Shown here: one piece after another, positions 35,696 through 58,078 of the stretch | Numbering within the stretch: position 1 is the first letter of the stretch | Layout: the number at the start of each line of letters is the position of its first letter | NCBI GenBank assembly: GCA_036852015.1 | Contig: JAANDG010000327.1 | Coordinates: 100,452-164,451 of the forward strand | Source of the DNA: Pelodera strongyloides | Taxonomy: Eukaryota > Nematoda > Chromadorea > Rhabditida > Rhabditidae | Direction of reading: 5' to 3' | Length of the DNA: 64,000 nt | Translations under genes and position numbers: made by a program | Notes under the pieces: generated by a model | Database searches by the model: none | The model's input: the letters and a program-made list of their open reading frames with translations, nothing else | What the model was told of the DNA's origin: nothing

Positions 35696-37330
35696 ACTAC
35701 AGACACAGACTACAATTTTGGACTACTAGCTACGTTTACTTAAAGTGGCATGACACTTGGTTTTGAAACCGATATGTACCTGTTTGTGCCAGGAGGGAAC
35801 CTGAGACCATTCAAAAACACGTGCCGTACCTCTTTAAAAATTAGAAACCAAGAACCGCATATCATTTTGGGTCTTGAAGCCCCCAAGTTGTTTAGTACAG
35901 CTCCCTGATATAGTCTTAAGTTAAGTTATTATTTAGTTCTCAATAATTACCATGACAGTGTATTCTATTCTACAACCTTAGTCCTTGCATACGGTAATTG
36001 CTTACTACATTAATAATGTTGAATCGTTGTGATAGCCGTGTTGCTCAAGTCTTTCATGTTAGAAGATTACGTCTTTCAATTGTTTCCTGCCAAATTAACT
36101 TATTGATTTGCTAAATGTTTTCAGAAATTAAAGAGAAAATCTATCAAAAAATGCTACTTCGAATACGTTGAGTAATTTCTAGTCACGCCAGGAGGTAGGC
36201 ATAGTCCTTGGTGTAAATTTGTTGGGTTTATTTGAAGGTTTATGTCGTGAGGTTTAACTTTATAACTTGTCTTTACCTAGGTTAAAGTTAAACTCTGAGA
36301 TTAACCTTCCAAAATGCCCTGTTGTAAGTCAGTAAAGATAAGCATGGGCATCGCCTTCCTGTATATTAATTTATCATTATTATTGATTTCTTCTGTGTTT
36401 TGGGGGAAATCGATATCATATGATTCCTAGGGCATCAGGAATTTTCTGCCACGTTTATAACCACTGATCACGTTTTTTTTCTCAAATGTTCACTTTATTT
36501 GATTGAATTTGACCAATGTTGCTAATTTATTTCATTTTATTTATTTATTTGTGTCTGCCAGTAAAGGTTATTGTTACAAAGCTCTCTCACTCTCGAGTAG
36601 CGTAAATCATATGAATGACAACATAGTGAAAAATAAAGGAGAGTAACAAAATATATACACAAAGAAAAGGTCGCGCGGGTGCCGCTACCTCTAGGCGCTT
36701 TCTTATTAGGAGATTTAAACGTAGGCGGAACATGTATTGAAAAGTTAATAACATGGTGTAAGACTAGCTCGAACTGCTCGCTTCGAGATCGGTGTCCGAA
36801 TTTTAAAGAGAAATACCGAAATACCAGCCAGTTTTTGAAACGCATCGTGGACATCGTGGACATCGCATTCTTGCTAATTTGCTCGCATTTAGCTCGATTC
36901 TTTATTCTAATTTATGTTCATTTGCATAATTACGTAAGAATGCTGGTCAGCTTGTCTACTCGATGTGTTTCAAAAACCGGCCGGTATTTTGCTTTAAATA
37001 AAGACAGCAATACACATACTCATACCACAACAGCTACAAGAGAACTTGGAACGATGAATTAATTGCCTTTTGGTACTTTTTAAGTACTTTTTAAAAAAAG
37101 AGAGAGAGAAGAACTTCAAGACTACTTTCGTCAACAAAGGACAACAAAGTCTGCGTTTACATTTTTGAGCGCGTAATAAATATTATATTATATTATAAAT
37201 ATTGTGAAGCAGAAACTGTGGGGGTTTCTTTCTATTGTATCTGCGTCTGTATTAGATCACCTGGAAATATTGAAATAAATGCTAGTTGGCAGTTTAGTTG
37301 CATGATACTGTATGCATTTCCTCTAACTGA
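35696..37330. other. Region between two convergent genes
   Basis: The 3' flank of the Cys/Gln gene (+) meets the 3' flank of glf-1 (-). An ATTAAA-type poly(A) signal lies near 36127. The only other structure I see is a family B element at 36807-36993. No gene is supported. Confidence 0.5.
36807..36993. mobile_element. Family B TTAA element with internal duplication (187 bp)
   Basis: TTAA|AGAGAAATACCG at the left and CCGGCCGGTATTTTGCT|TTAA at the right. Short internal duplications (GAAATACC twice, CATCGTGGA twice) lengthen it relative to the 158-173 bp copies. Confidence 0.78.
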
Positions 37331-43127
<5,797 letters not shown>

Positions 43128-44829
43128 TTCTGAAAAAAAAACTTCACTACAAGTTTCTCGATCTAGCGGAATTTTATGTATTGTCTACATTATACACGCT
43201 TCTTCATTTAGAAACCCTTAGATTTTTATTTTCCTTATATTACGCTCTAGTATCCATAACATAACTAAGAGACTCGACTCGATTCTATAGCTATAGCATA
43301 GCGGCGGCTTCTGAAGATTTCACTAGGTTAGTTACATGCTGCTGGCAAACTATGATGATGATATAGCATATAGATATCTGCTTGGAGGTTATCTACACGT
43401 ATGTAATGCCACTAGCAAATAGTTAAGGTTGTATAACGATCTAACGACCGACGCCAAAATCTAGCCTCATTCTCATTCAAGTAGCAAGCGACAATGTCAA
43501 TTGTTCCCCTTTTCTTTTAACTTACTGCTTTATCTTACAGTTATCTAAGATTTGATGTTGTAACATATATTCTAGGTTCAAAATTAAAGATAAACTACGA
43601 CATCATCTATCATACACATACTAGGCTACACAAGTAAATGATTGACAATCAAAATAAAAACCATTCAAAGTGCATGTAGTAGGATAATGTTCCACGATCA
43701 GAATAATTGTAGGAGTATTGAGTGAAGGGATATGTAATCTACAAGGTCATCAATTTTAGATGCTCGATCTAGTGTGTTTTTAGACAGAAGAACTGGGTCA
43801 AGATGATTGATAGGCTTTGATTGCACTCTAAACGGTAGTTATATCAAAATATGATGTATTATAAACTTTTTATCATGTGTTTGCTTAGGTAAAGCTTTCT
43901 ACAATTTTCAAGAATTATGACTTCCATCGTTGTTAGCTCAGTTAGCTGGACTGGTCTCATTTGATGTACGGTAGGGAATATTCATAATTAGTTTACACCC
44001 ATCCCTCTTCTAAATAACAAACATTGCCTGTAAAATACTACGGTGGATACAAATAGTGGAGTGACAATTTTTTGAATTTTTTCGATTTCTTCATTTTTTC
44101 ATTTCGATTTTGTTTTTATCTATTTACTTTATTTTACTTGTCATTTGTTAATTTATGTTTGTTGTGGACTTATCTCGCACTCACTCCTTTGCATACAAAT
44201 GCGGGGAATTGTTGCTTCGTGATTTTGTGGGCTCATAACACTGTTTTTACGACGACGATCTTTCTGTTTTTTTTGCTCCTCGTCACTTCCTTCAGTTTGT
44301 ATCGTTATAGAGATTATATTTTCTTACAATTAGAATAGTCTAATCTCATTTAGTACCGGTCACTATGCTCAGTAGTCCCTTGCTATCTCTTTGACCGTTG
44401 GCGTTTTGTCTGATAACACACACTGCGAATGATACCCTGAAAATTGATATGATTTGATACGAATTTTTACATTTCCATGCTATCCCCTTACTATCCTGCC
44501 TTGCTATGTCTGGTTATTGTTAACGCTGTTCTTTTTTGTGATGCTGAACGCTGAACGGGCTGAACCTGAATGAAGCTGATTAGCAGATTAGCTGATCTAT
44601 GTTTGTCGAAAGTCGAATACTACTTCTTCATTGTCTTTTAAGTGCATAGCTGGTTCAACTTTTGTAACTTACCTGAATCTTTGTTCTTCGCGATACGGGG
44701 AACGGGCGGGTCTTTGATGTGGGTCATAACTTATGTGTTTGTCTGTTTGTGGTTTACTTTTGCTTTACATTGTTGTCTGTTAGTTCTCGTTCTCAGCTGT
44801 AACAAGGCTTTTCATTCTGATCTTCAGGC
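43128..44829. other. Shared upstream region of glf-1 and GMP reductase
   Basis: The two genes diverge from this 1.7-kb stretch, so it may hold both promoters. I see no gene, TATA box or clear repeat. A poly-T-rich run starts near 44066. Splice consensus sequences sit directly before both start codons. Confidence 0.5.
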
Positions 44830-49956
<5,127 letters not shown>

Positions 49957-51120
49957 GTTGTTATTTAGTGGTTAAAGACCTTTAAGGCTCTAAGGTAGGG
50001 TACGTTACGGTAAGGAGAAGTGGAGAAGTGCTTAAGATATTTCGCCGCCTCCAGGACGAGTATACCCTGTTTGTTATAATTTATGCTATTTCATTCCATG
50101 TTAGTGTTGTTTTCTTTGGTCCGTTAAATTTACACTAGTGCCTTATGTTAGCACGTTGCTTCACTTTTTTAGTTTGTGTTACTTGGTGATTGGTTGAAAC
50201 TAGAGATTCCGGTTAATTATTTTACTTTAGCATATTTTTAGAGATCTCTTACATTTGTTTAGATTTTGGTTATATTAATGTGGTGACGTCATGAATAAAT
50301 TTTTTGAGTTTTGTTTTATGCGAGTTTTGGTATTAGACAGTAGTAGACAGTACTACGTGAGCGGTGCGGCGAAAGGGGTTAATACTATACTAGGGTTTAT
50401 TGATGTTAATTGGCTCGCTGCTTTGGTAATATAAGGGGAGTTTAATGAGGCACTGATAGTGTAGGTGCTTGGTGTTTATTTCCATGACATTCGAAGTTTC
50501 GTTGAGCCCAATATGGTCATATGATGTGGGTTTTTTTTGTTTGTTCAGCTTCTTCGGAATGATGTGGGTTTATTGTGAATGGTCGGAATAATTATGGAGT
50601 ACTTTGGCAAGAGGAAAATCCTGTGCAAAGAACGCGTTACCCTCGAATCCACTGAGATTATTGAAACCTTCATAGATCAATTACACAAGAATTTGATTTT
50701 CAGTAGTTGTCACTTTTCAAACTTGCTTTCTTGTGGCTTGGCTTGTGGTATGTTATGGTCTAATTGAGGTGTAGTGGTAATGAGATATGCTATGCTTACT
50801 CAGCTATAGTAGAAGACTAGTATACGCGAAATAATATGTGCCCCTTGGAGGTTGTGCCAACCAAAATAGTAGACATTTCGCGCAAACACGGCGCGCATTC
50901 TGCGCGCTGTTGTCGCCCACTTAATATCTTCCGTCCGTGGGCGAAGTTTTGTGTTGACGGTGATGGCTCGTGGCTCTTCAAACCAACGTAAACAAAACGG
51001 AAAAATAATTCGCTTCTGTAATAATGACATCAAATGTACAATATGATTCATTGTTTGTGTGAGTGTGAATTGAGTGAGTTTGCACAGCTTTTGAATTTTT
51101 GAATATTTGGACCTTTTTAA

Positions 51121-51479
51121 AGGGAATATGTAGGCACTCAAAATGAGCAAAACAACTGCGAAACTAGAGTTTCCACACCAGACATGAATTTAAGTAGGCG
51201 ACTGAATATGTAAATTCGAATATTCTCATTTGCATGCAAATATGTCGCTGTTGCATGCTATATGCCGATGTATGCACACATATGCAAAAAATTTTGCTCC
51301 ATCAGCACTGCCGTGTAAGCCAGGGGGTCAAGCAACGCGTTTACTATGGAAAAGATGAACTTTGAAAATCATTTTCTTTTAAATGGGAAACTTTTAACAA
51401 TTTTTGTTGTTGTTTCCTTAATGAGGAACACACATTCTATTAATACAGCTTAACTTCAAAAAGGGCATACGTATTCCCT
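51121..51479. mobile_element. 359-bp TTAA-flanked element, AGGGAATAYGTA ends
   Basis: TTAA|AGGGAATATGTAGGC at the left and GCATACGTATTCCCT|TTAA at the right. The inverted repeats are short (about 16 bp) and the interior is not palindromic, unlike the other AGG-type elements in the window. Confidence 0.7.
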
Positions 51480-51505
51480 TTAAAGGGGGTAGTATTAGAA
51501 GATTA

Positions 51506-51510
51506 GTAGG
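51506..51510. repeat. Target site duplication, left copy (GTAGG)
   Basis: GTAGG lies directly before the left LTR and again directly after the right LTR (56424-56428), as left by a 5-bp staggered integrase cut. Confidence 0.93.
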
Positions 51511-51704
51511 TGTTAGGGAAACGTTAGAAACGTATACTTATGCACGATATAGTAAGGCATTCTAAATACGGTTATTAGCATAAGAATCATTGCTATATAT
51601 AGTCGCCGTTATGTATAGCTGACATGTTCAATCTACTTCTCGCTCTCCGTTGCCAGACTACGAATAAACACTTTGGCTACGTTTGGAGTTTGGACTCCAC
51701 AACA
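51511..51704 (+). repeat. Left LTR (194 bp)
   Basis: Begins TGTTAGGGAAACG and ends CTCCACAACA. It differs from the right LTR by A versus T in CATAAGAATC and by an extra 7 bp from a duplicated GGAGTTT near 51686. A TGG at 51708-51710 just inside is a candidate start of the primer-binding site. Confidence 0.95.
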
Positions 51705-51721
51705 AATTGGCGTTCAGGGTT

Positions 51722-51977
51722 CGAATTCGAAACAGCGGATTTTCGAAACAATTGGAGTTTCGAAACAACTGGAGTTTCGAAACAATTGGATTTTCGAAAA
51801 TTGGAATTTCGAAAAATTGGATTTTCGAAACGATTGGATTTTCGAAATTGGCGATTCGAAAGTAACTGCGAGGCCTTGATAGTACAGTATTCTTACTGTC
51901 AAGACTCAAAGTAACACCAAACACAGAATCGGTAGTACAGTATTCTTACTGCTGATTTGAGTACAGTATTCTTATTC
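51722..51977 (+). repeat. Leader repeats: TTCGAAACAATTGGA array and three AGTACAGTATTCTTACTG copies
   Basis: At 51722-51861, about eight units around ATTGGATTTTCGAAA fill the leader. Then AGTACAGTATTCTTACTG occurs at 51881, 51934 and, with changes at its end, 51960. They lie between the primer site and gag, where packaging or translation signals are expected; function unknown. Confidence 0.85.
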
Positions 51978-52040
51978 TCTTGTGTGCGGTAACTTTTGAT
52001 ACCGTTTCGATAGCCACTGCTCTGGTGTTCTTCAAAGAAG

Positions 52041-54605
52041 ATGTCGTCGCCTGCTGAGACCAAGGAACGACCGAAGACGGAGCAGGTGCTCACGGACCTG
52101 TTGAAGGCTCAACAGGAGATGCTCCAGGAACTGATGACAAGAGTGAATACGCTGGAAGGATCAATTGTCGCTCCGGATCATCGTCAGGATTCTGCTACGG
52201 TTGCCGCCGCGCTGGCCAGCCGTATAGTGGTTTTCGAATACGATGAGGAAGGAGGATGTACATTCGACAAGTGGATCACCCGCTTCGAAGACGTGGTGAA
52301 GATGGAAGGCAGCTCGCTTGGAGAGTCTGACCGGGCCAGTCTGCTTGTTAGCAAACTCGACTCAAGGAGTTATGCTATGTACGTGGATCACATTCTACCA
52401 AAGAAGCCAGCTGAGATGTCGTACCAGGATACAAAAACTGTACTTGGCGAATTATTTGGAGAAAAGATGTCACTGTTCCGGAGACGATTCAACGCTTTTA
52501 GAGTGTTGAAAAATGAAATGGAGGATTTTCAAACGTACGCAGCTCGTGTAAATCAACTGTACGAGCGTGGTCGTGTCAAGGAGATGTTGGAGGACGACAT
52601 GAAGTGTATGCTGTTCGTTGCGGGACTTCAGGAAAGCAAGTTCAAGGATTTGCGGAAGCGCTTAATTCGCAAATTGGAAAGCGATAGTGGAACGAAATTG
52701 AAGAATCTCGTCACCGAGTGTGAACTATCGATGTCGTTAGTCAAGGATGCTGAAGTGCAAGAACAGAAGAGTTTTATCGTCGCTCCTGTCCATCAGAAGA
52801 AATGGACTCCGAAGAGATTCAATGCTAACCGTGGATTCGATAGCAAGAACCAAGGCTATGTCAAGGATGCTCCAAGGAAAGGAAATTGCCATGCTTGCGG
52901 AAAGCCTGGGCATTGGGCAAGCAGCTGTCCAAATTCGAGAAGGAACATAAAAGCTGTGGTGAAGTTGAATAGGATCGAAGGCCGGAAGAATGTCACGGTT
53001 ACTATCCGGAACGTGGACATTGTCATGCAATTGGACACCGGCGCGGACGTTTCAATAATCGACCGGAGGACGTGGAGGCGTTTGGGTTCGCCGTCCTTGG
53101 ATAAATCGTCTGTCGAGTTACGTGCCGCCAATGGATCGCTCATCAATGTGGATGGAGCGTTCGATACCGATTTCAACGTGAAGAAATTCCGAGGGAAAGG
53201 ATTGTGTTACGTTACGAAGAATATTCGCTTGCTAGGAATCGAGTGGATTGACCAAATACCGCCATTTCAAGAAGCGTTTGCTACTACGTGTTGTGCTGTG
53301 CAAGCTACTGGAAGGCTCGGAGAAGAGCTACAACTCAAACATCCAAATGTGTTCAAAGAAGAACTAGGACGTTGTACGATGATGACTGCAGACCTTGTGC
53401 TGAAGAAGGAAGCGACGCCGATTTTCGTGCCGAAGAGAGGAGTGCCGTTTGCCGTAGAAGAACAAGTGGACAAGGAGCTCGACAGACTCGTCAACATGGG
53501 AGTTCTGACACCAGTGAGCTACAGTAAGTGGACTGCACCGATTGTGGTTGTTAAGAAGAAGACCGGAGCCGTGCGGATTTGTGCCGACTACAGTACCGGA
53601 TTGAACAACGCATTGGAATTGAATCGTCACCCACTGCCAACACCAGAAGAGATCTTCGCCAAACTCAATGGAGGAATCGTCTTCTCTCAGATTGATCTTC
53701 GTGATGCTTATCTCCAGATCGAGATGACTGAGTCGAGCAAGGAGCTGCTGACTGTTAACACAAAACGAGGATTGTTTCAATATAATCGACTACCCTTTGG
53801 TGTGAAGAGCGCACCTGGAATTTTCCAATCATTAATGGACAACCTAATCGCAGGTTTGAACGGAGTTGCTGCCTACCTGGATGACATCGTCGTATGTGGC
53901 CAAACCGAGGAGGAGCATGACAAAAACGTCCGTACACTCTTTGAGCGAATCGACAAATATGGGATTCGTGTGAGACTGGAGAAGTGCTCATTTGGCAAAG
54001 AAGTGATTAAGTTCTTAGGATTTTTGGTGGATCGTCATGGCCGACGTCCTGATCCGGAAAGAACGACTGCGATCGAGAGGATGCTCGCTCCGAAGACTAT
54101 CCAAGAAGTTGAAGCCTTTCTTGGGATGGTTTCGTTCTACTCGTCTTTCGTACCAAAGATGAGGTCCATGCGTGCACCCTTGGACTCATTAAAGAAGAAG
54201 GACACTACGTTCGTTTGGACTGAAGATTGTGATGTTGCGTTCAATAAGCTGAAGCAGACGATCAACTCAGGACTTCTACTCTGTCACTACAACCCGAAGT
54301 TGCCAATCATCGTCGCCGCCGACGCGAGCGAGAGAGGGATTGGAGCTGTGATAACCCACAAGTTCCCGGATGGCTCGGAAAAGGCGATTTGTCACGCTGC
54401 CCGTGCATTAACAAGTGCAGAGAAGAATTACAGCCAAACAGAGAAAGAAGGATTGGCTCTGGTATTTGCTGTACGTAAGTTCCACCGTTATATTATGGTC
54501 GAAATTTTACGTTGCTTACAGATCACCGACCTCTACTCACAATATTTGGAGGCAAGAGAGGCATACCAGCTCATACAGCAAACCGTCTACAACGTTGGTC
54601 GCTGA
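52041..54605 (+). CDS. gag-pol polyprotein of the retrotransposon (first part)
   Basis: An 854-codon frame opening with MSSPAETKERP and a Gag region with a predicted coiled stretch. It contains a CCHC zinc knuckle (CHACGKPGHWASSC, from residue 283), an aspartic protease (LDTGADVSIID, from residue 331), reverse transcriptase (YLDDIVV, Asp-Asp at 614-615) and the start of RNase H (ADAS, Asp 761). Gag and pol share one frame. The frame leaves the family sequence at about base 54498, where one base is missing, and reads about 36 unrelated codons to a stop. RNase H is therefore cut and integrase disconnected. Confidence 0.93.
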   Translation: MSSPAETKERPKTEQVLTDLLKAQQEMLQELMTRVNTLEGSIVAPDHRQDSATVAAALASRIVVFEYDEEGGCTFDKWITRFEDVVKMEGSSLGESDRASLLVSKLDSRSYAMYVDHILPKKPAEMSYQDTKTVLGELFGEKMSLFRRRFNAFRVLKNEMEDFQTYAARVNQLYERGRVKEMLEDDMKCMLFVAGLQESKFKDLRKRLIRKLESDSGTKLKNLVTECELSMSLVKDAEVQEQKSFIVAPVHQKKWTPKRFNANRGFDSKNQGYVKDAPRKGNCHACGKPGHWASSCPNSRRNIKAVVKLNRIEGRKNVTVTIRNVDIVMQLDTGADVSIIDRRTWRRLGSPSLDKSSVELRAANGSLINVDGAFDTDFNVKKFRGKGLCYVTKNIRLLGIEWIDQIPPFQEAFATTCCAVQATGRLGEELQLKHPNVFKEELGRCTMMTADLVLKKEATPIFVPKRGVPFAVEEQVDKELDRLVNMGVLTPVSYSKWTAPIVVVKKKTGAVRICADYSTGLNNALELNRHPLPTPEEIFAKLNGGIVFSQIDLRDAYLQIEMTESSKELLTVNTKRGLFQYNRLPFGVKSAPGIFQSLMDNLIAGLNGVAAYLDDIVVCGQTEEEHDKNVRTLFERIDKYGIRVRLEKCSFGKEVIKFLGFLVDRHGRRPDPERTTAIERMLAPKTIQEVEAFLGMVSFYSSFVPKMRSMRAPLDSLKKKDTTFVWTEDCDVAFNKLKQTINSGLLLCHYNPKLPIIVAADASERGIGAVITHKFPDGSEKAICHAARALTSAEKNYSQTEKEGLALVFAVRKFHRYIMVEILRCLQITDLYSQYLEAREAYQLIQQTVYNVGR

Positions 54606-56227
54606 CTCTACTGGGATATGATTTCGATATCCAGTATCGATCGACAACTGTTTTTGGACAGGCGGATGCGCTCTCTCGCTTGATCTCCTCACATACGTCA
54701 CCGGAAGAAGACGTCGTTATCGCAAGGATCGAACGCGATGTCGCCGCCGTATTGGAGGAAACCGTGAACCGATTACCAGTGTCACTGAAGGATATCCAGA
54801 CAGCAACAGAACAGGATTATGTGCTACCAGCAGTTATCGAGGCTGTGAAGTCAGGAAAATGGCCTGATTGCCTTGCTGGATCTGACTTGTACAACTTCAG
54901 AAGTCAAGAACGGAATCTGACTGTCAAGGAAAACTGTTTGTTTCTTGGACCAAGGATCGTGGTACCCCGTGTGCTCCGTGGACGGATTCTGAAGATGTTG
55001 CACTCTGGACACCCAGGACAAACTAGGATGAAGCTTTTGGCTCGTGCCTACACCTACTGGATCGGAATGGACATGGACATCGATCGAACTGTTAAGAGTT
55101 GCGATGACTGCCAGAAAGCAGCCAAGATGCCCATCAAGAAGAAATTGACACCATGGCCGGAAACGAATCGTGCAATGGAGAGGTGTCATATCGACTTCGC
55201 TGGTCCACAAGATGGTCGAATGTATCTTGTGCTAGTGGACGCCTACTCTCGTTGGCCAGAGATCGTGGAAATGAGGACGACTACCGCCAACGCCACGATT
55301 AACCAGCTACAGTGTATCTTCGCACGGTATGGACTACCGGATACACTTGTCTCCGATAATGGAAGTCAATTCACATCGAGAGAATTCGAGGACTACTGTC
55401 AGAAGAATGGAATCAAACACCTCCGTTCACCGCCGTTTCACCCACAGTCGAACGGTCTGGCAGAACGTTTCGTGGATACGTTCAAGAGGGCTTTGCTCAA
55501 GATGAAGGAGGAAGGAAGTACTCAGCAAGCTCTACAGAAGTTTCTAATGACGTATCGCTCGACACCATGTCCCTCTGCAAGCAAGGAGCAATCTCCGGCT
55601 GAGTTGTTTATTGGAAGAAAACTCACAACGCAGATCTCTCGGCTTGTGAACGGATCACAAGCATCAAACAAAGTTCGTCTGCAGGGAAGCAAGACGAAGA
55701 TGTCTCAGAATTACAACCGTCACCATGGAGTAAAACAGAAGAAGTTCAACATTGATGATACTGTCTTCGCAAGAGATTATCGAGTACCGTCGAAACCTGC
55801 TTGGACTCCAGGACGTGTTGTGAAGACTCGTGGTAATTCGATGTATGATGTTGAAGTAAGTTCTGGTCTAATTTGGACTCGACATGCGAATCAATTACGA
55901 CTCAGATACTGCGAAGATGCTGTCGCCATCTTGTGCGATGAATTCGACATTCCGAAGCCTGTGAACCAGGAGGATTTGAAGACAGCCATCGACGACATCG
56001 ACGTGACCACTGAGACGCCATCTACCCTTGAACGTGATTGGGATCCGTCTGATGATGATGTTCGCCCGACGACGACTACGATGTGCCCCCGTGTACAACT
56101 ACCGTGTCCGCAGGAACAACTACAGACGAGCCCTCGTTTTCAGCTACCGTGTCGCCCGCTCAGGAATCGCGCCCCACCGAAGAAGCTAAATATGGATCCG
56201 CTAAAAAAGAGATATGATCACATTTAA
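54498..56227 (+). CDS. pol, RNase H end and integrase of the retrotransposon (second part)
   Basis: This frame continues the pol sequence after the one-base loss. It starts with the rest of RNase H (TDHRPLLTIFGGK, QADALSRL), followed by the integrase: an HHCC zinc domain (LHSGHPGQTRMKLL ... CDDCQ) and the DDE core with Asp in HIDFAGP, Asp in VSDNGSQFTS 54 residues later, and Glu in GLAERF 36 residues after that. A basic C-terminal domain ends just before the polypurine tract. The first methionine codon in frame is at 54512, but translation from there is not implied. Confidence 0.92.
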
Positions 56228-56236
56228 GGGAGGAGA

Positions 56237-56423
56237 TGTTAGGGAAACGTTAGAAACGTATACTTATGCACGATATAGTAAGGCATTCTAAATACGGTTA
56301 TTAGCATAAGTATCATTGCTATATATAGTCGCCGTTATGTATAGCTGACATGTTCAATCTACTTCTCGCTCTCCGTTGCCAGACTACGAATAAACACTTT
56401 GGCTACGTTTGGACTCCACAACA
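56237..56423 (+). repeat. Right LTR (187 bp)
   Basis: It matches the left LTR apart from one substitution and the 7-bp size difference, ends CTCCACAACA, and is followed by GTAGG. Confidence 0.95.
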
Positions 56424-56545
56424 GTAGGAGAGGTCACTTGTCTGTTTTTCGCGGTCATAGAACTCTTAGTTTACAAATCGAGTTTGATTCCACCATTCAT
56501 ACGTAAGTGTTCAAATTCACTATTTTACTGGAGATTCTTTTTAGA

Positions 56546-58078
56546 ATGAATGCTTTCATCGTTACGTGTCTGCTATCTTTCGGTGCCGTTGCCGTCAGTG
56601 CATTGTAAGTGATTGTGATTTTTTTTTATTACCTGATTTACTAAAATCATCTGGACTGTTGCCGAGAGTCTATGGAACGCACAACGTAGTAATATCATGC
56701 CGTTAGAGTTTAGAGTCAGGTGTACTGTAGCGCGAAGCGTCGCGCGCCAATTTGGGACTAGGTTGAGCTGCGGGACGCCGATTCGCGCGAAAGGTTCTTG
56801 TTCTTTATCCTACTTATTTTAGCCCGGTAGACTGGAAATCCCCGAATAACGAAGAAACAGGTTTGTTAACAAATGCCATTTTATATTAATAAAGTGTTTC
56901 CACGTTAGTTCTTGACTATGATTACCATAGTATTATACGCGGTCCCTTGAAACAATTGTTAAGCAATGGGAGATAGGCCTTTTTGATATTACGTCGACAG
57001 GTTCACTATTATTCCAGGAGGCCTACAACAAAAACTATCCGAAAATGTGCATGTTTCACTGTCACCATTTACTGCAAACGGAGAGGTTTGTTTTACTTTT
57101 GTTACATACACCTGAGACGACGACATCGATTATTATGCCTTTCATATAATTCCAGTTCGCTCAATGCGGCTGAAATTGTCTGCAGAACATTTTACTTTTA
57201 AACGAATTGAGTTTTTTTTAAAGAGGGGACAAAGAGCTTACTTAGGCTGAGGTCGCATCGTTACGTTGGCTCAAATGATCATTATGCAAGGAAAGAAATG
57301 TTTTCTGCTCTGTCTTTATATATTTTACGGTTCAGTAAAGTGCTCCTTTATTTGGGGTGACCCAATACTGTGCTTAGACGTCGAGTTGCGCACGACAAAT
57401 AGCCAGATGTCTTCACGTGAGTACAGTAGTATCCATACAGTGAAGTGTTTGTAGAATGTGCTTGCTTAGGTAGCAGAACCGCTGCCGCCGATCAGAACCC
57501 AACATACGCAAGCGCCTATCAACGGTATCAATGGACAAGTCCCTAACACAAACTTCCCTGATGTGCAACACGGAGAGTTTAGCATTGGGCAGGGCGTGGT
57601 GATTGGAGGGAACCCGGATAAGGAAGTAACTCTTAACACAGGTTTGTCTATAACGCATAATCTAATCTATTCATAAACAGGTGCCGTCCTGAATACGTGC
57701 TCTCTTCATTGTCATACCTTGCCATCAATTTGGATGTTTTCAGCACTTGTAGGCTTTAATTTCAAGCTTTATGATGGCCTATACAACATATCTTTGTGTT
57801 GACAATAAAGATATAGAGGATTCACTAAAATAGCTATTTATGGCCTGGTCACTCGACTATAGATAGAATATCCAGACTGCTATCTTATTGTCGGGGTCAG
57901 TGAAACCCAGCAAAATGACCTCGTGAACCCTGTCTTATCAACTTATTCTTGCTTATCATGTAGCACAGATTGAAAAAATAGACGCTTTCTTATATTCAAT
58001 TCATTTCCAGACGCTGATAAAAACCAACCCACATCATGGAAAATTGGCGAGGGTGCCTTCCCAACGAAACTTCAATAA
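56546..58078 (+). CDS. Small secreted protein, family unknown (5 exons)
   Basis: Exons 56546-56604, 56823-56860, 57018-57085, 57470-57641 and 58011-58078 give 134 codons with matching phases. The N-terminus is a signal peptide (MNAFIVTCLLSFGAVAVSA). The mature part is hydrophilic and Gly/Asn/Pro-rich (VPNTNFPDVQHGEFSIGQG) with no Cys pattern; I do not recognise the family. TTTTTTAGA precedes the ATG, suggesting trans-splicing. An alternative short last exon is possible at 57157-57171 (FAQCG, stop). The retrotransposon ends 123 bp upstream, so its LTR could influence expression. Confidence 0.68.

Larger units (their letters stand above)
49957..51510. other. Intergenic region between GMP reductase and the retrotransposon
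   Basis: It contains the probable 3' UTR of GMP reductase, a TTAA element at 51121-51479 and then the retrotransposon target GTAGG. No further gene is supported; the 62-codon frame at 50579 shows no splice context or recognisable domain. Confidence 0.5.
51511..56423 (+). mobile_element. Ty3/gypsy LTR retrotransposon, nearly intact
   Basis: 4.9-kb element: left LTR, repeat-rich leader, one long gag-pol frame, a polypurine tract (AAGGGAGGAGA, 56226-56236) and right LTR, bounded by TGTT...AACA and a 5-bp duplication. Domain order protease, reverse transcriptase, RNase H, integrase marks the Ty3/gypsy (Metaviridae) class. No envelope-like gene is present. The LTRs differ by one substitution and a 7-bp duplication only, so insertion was recent. 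A one-base loss inside the RNase H region splits the pol frame; otherwise all expected parts are present. The right end lies 123 bp before the start codon of the next gene. Confidence 0.95.

Noticed and set aside
54485..54515. Programmed frameshift in the retrotransposon
   Set aside because: It lies inside the RNase H domain rather than between gag and pol, and I see no slippery heptamer. A single-base loss or assembly error is simpler.
57157..57171. Last exon of the 56546 gene encoding FAQCG
   Set aside because: The acceptor is good, but exons at 57470 and 58011 continue in phase with longer coding sequence and a better C-terminus. It is kept only as a possible alternative.
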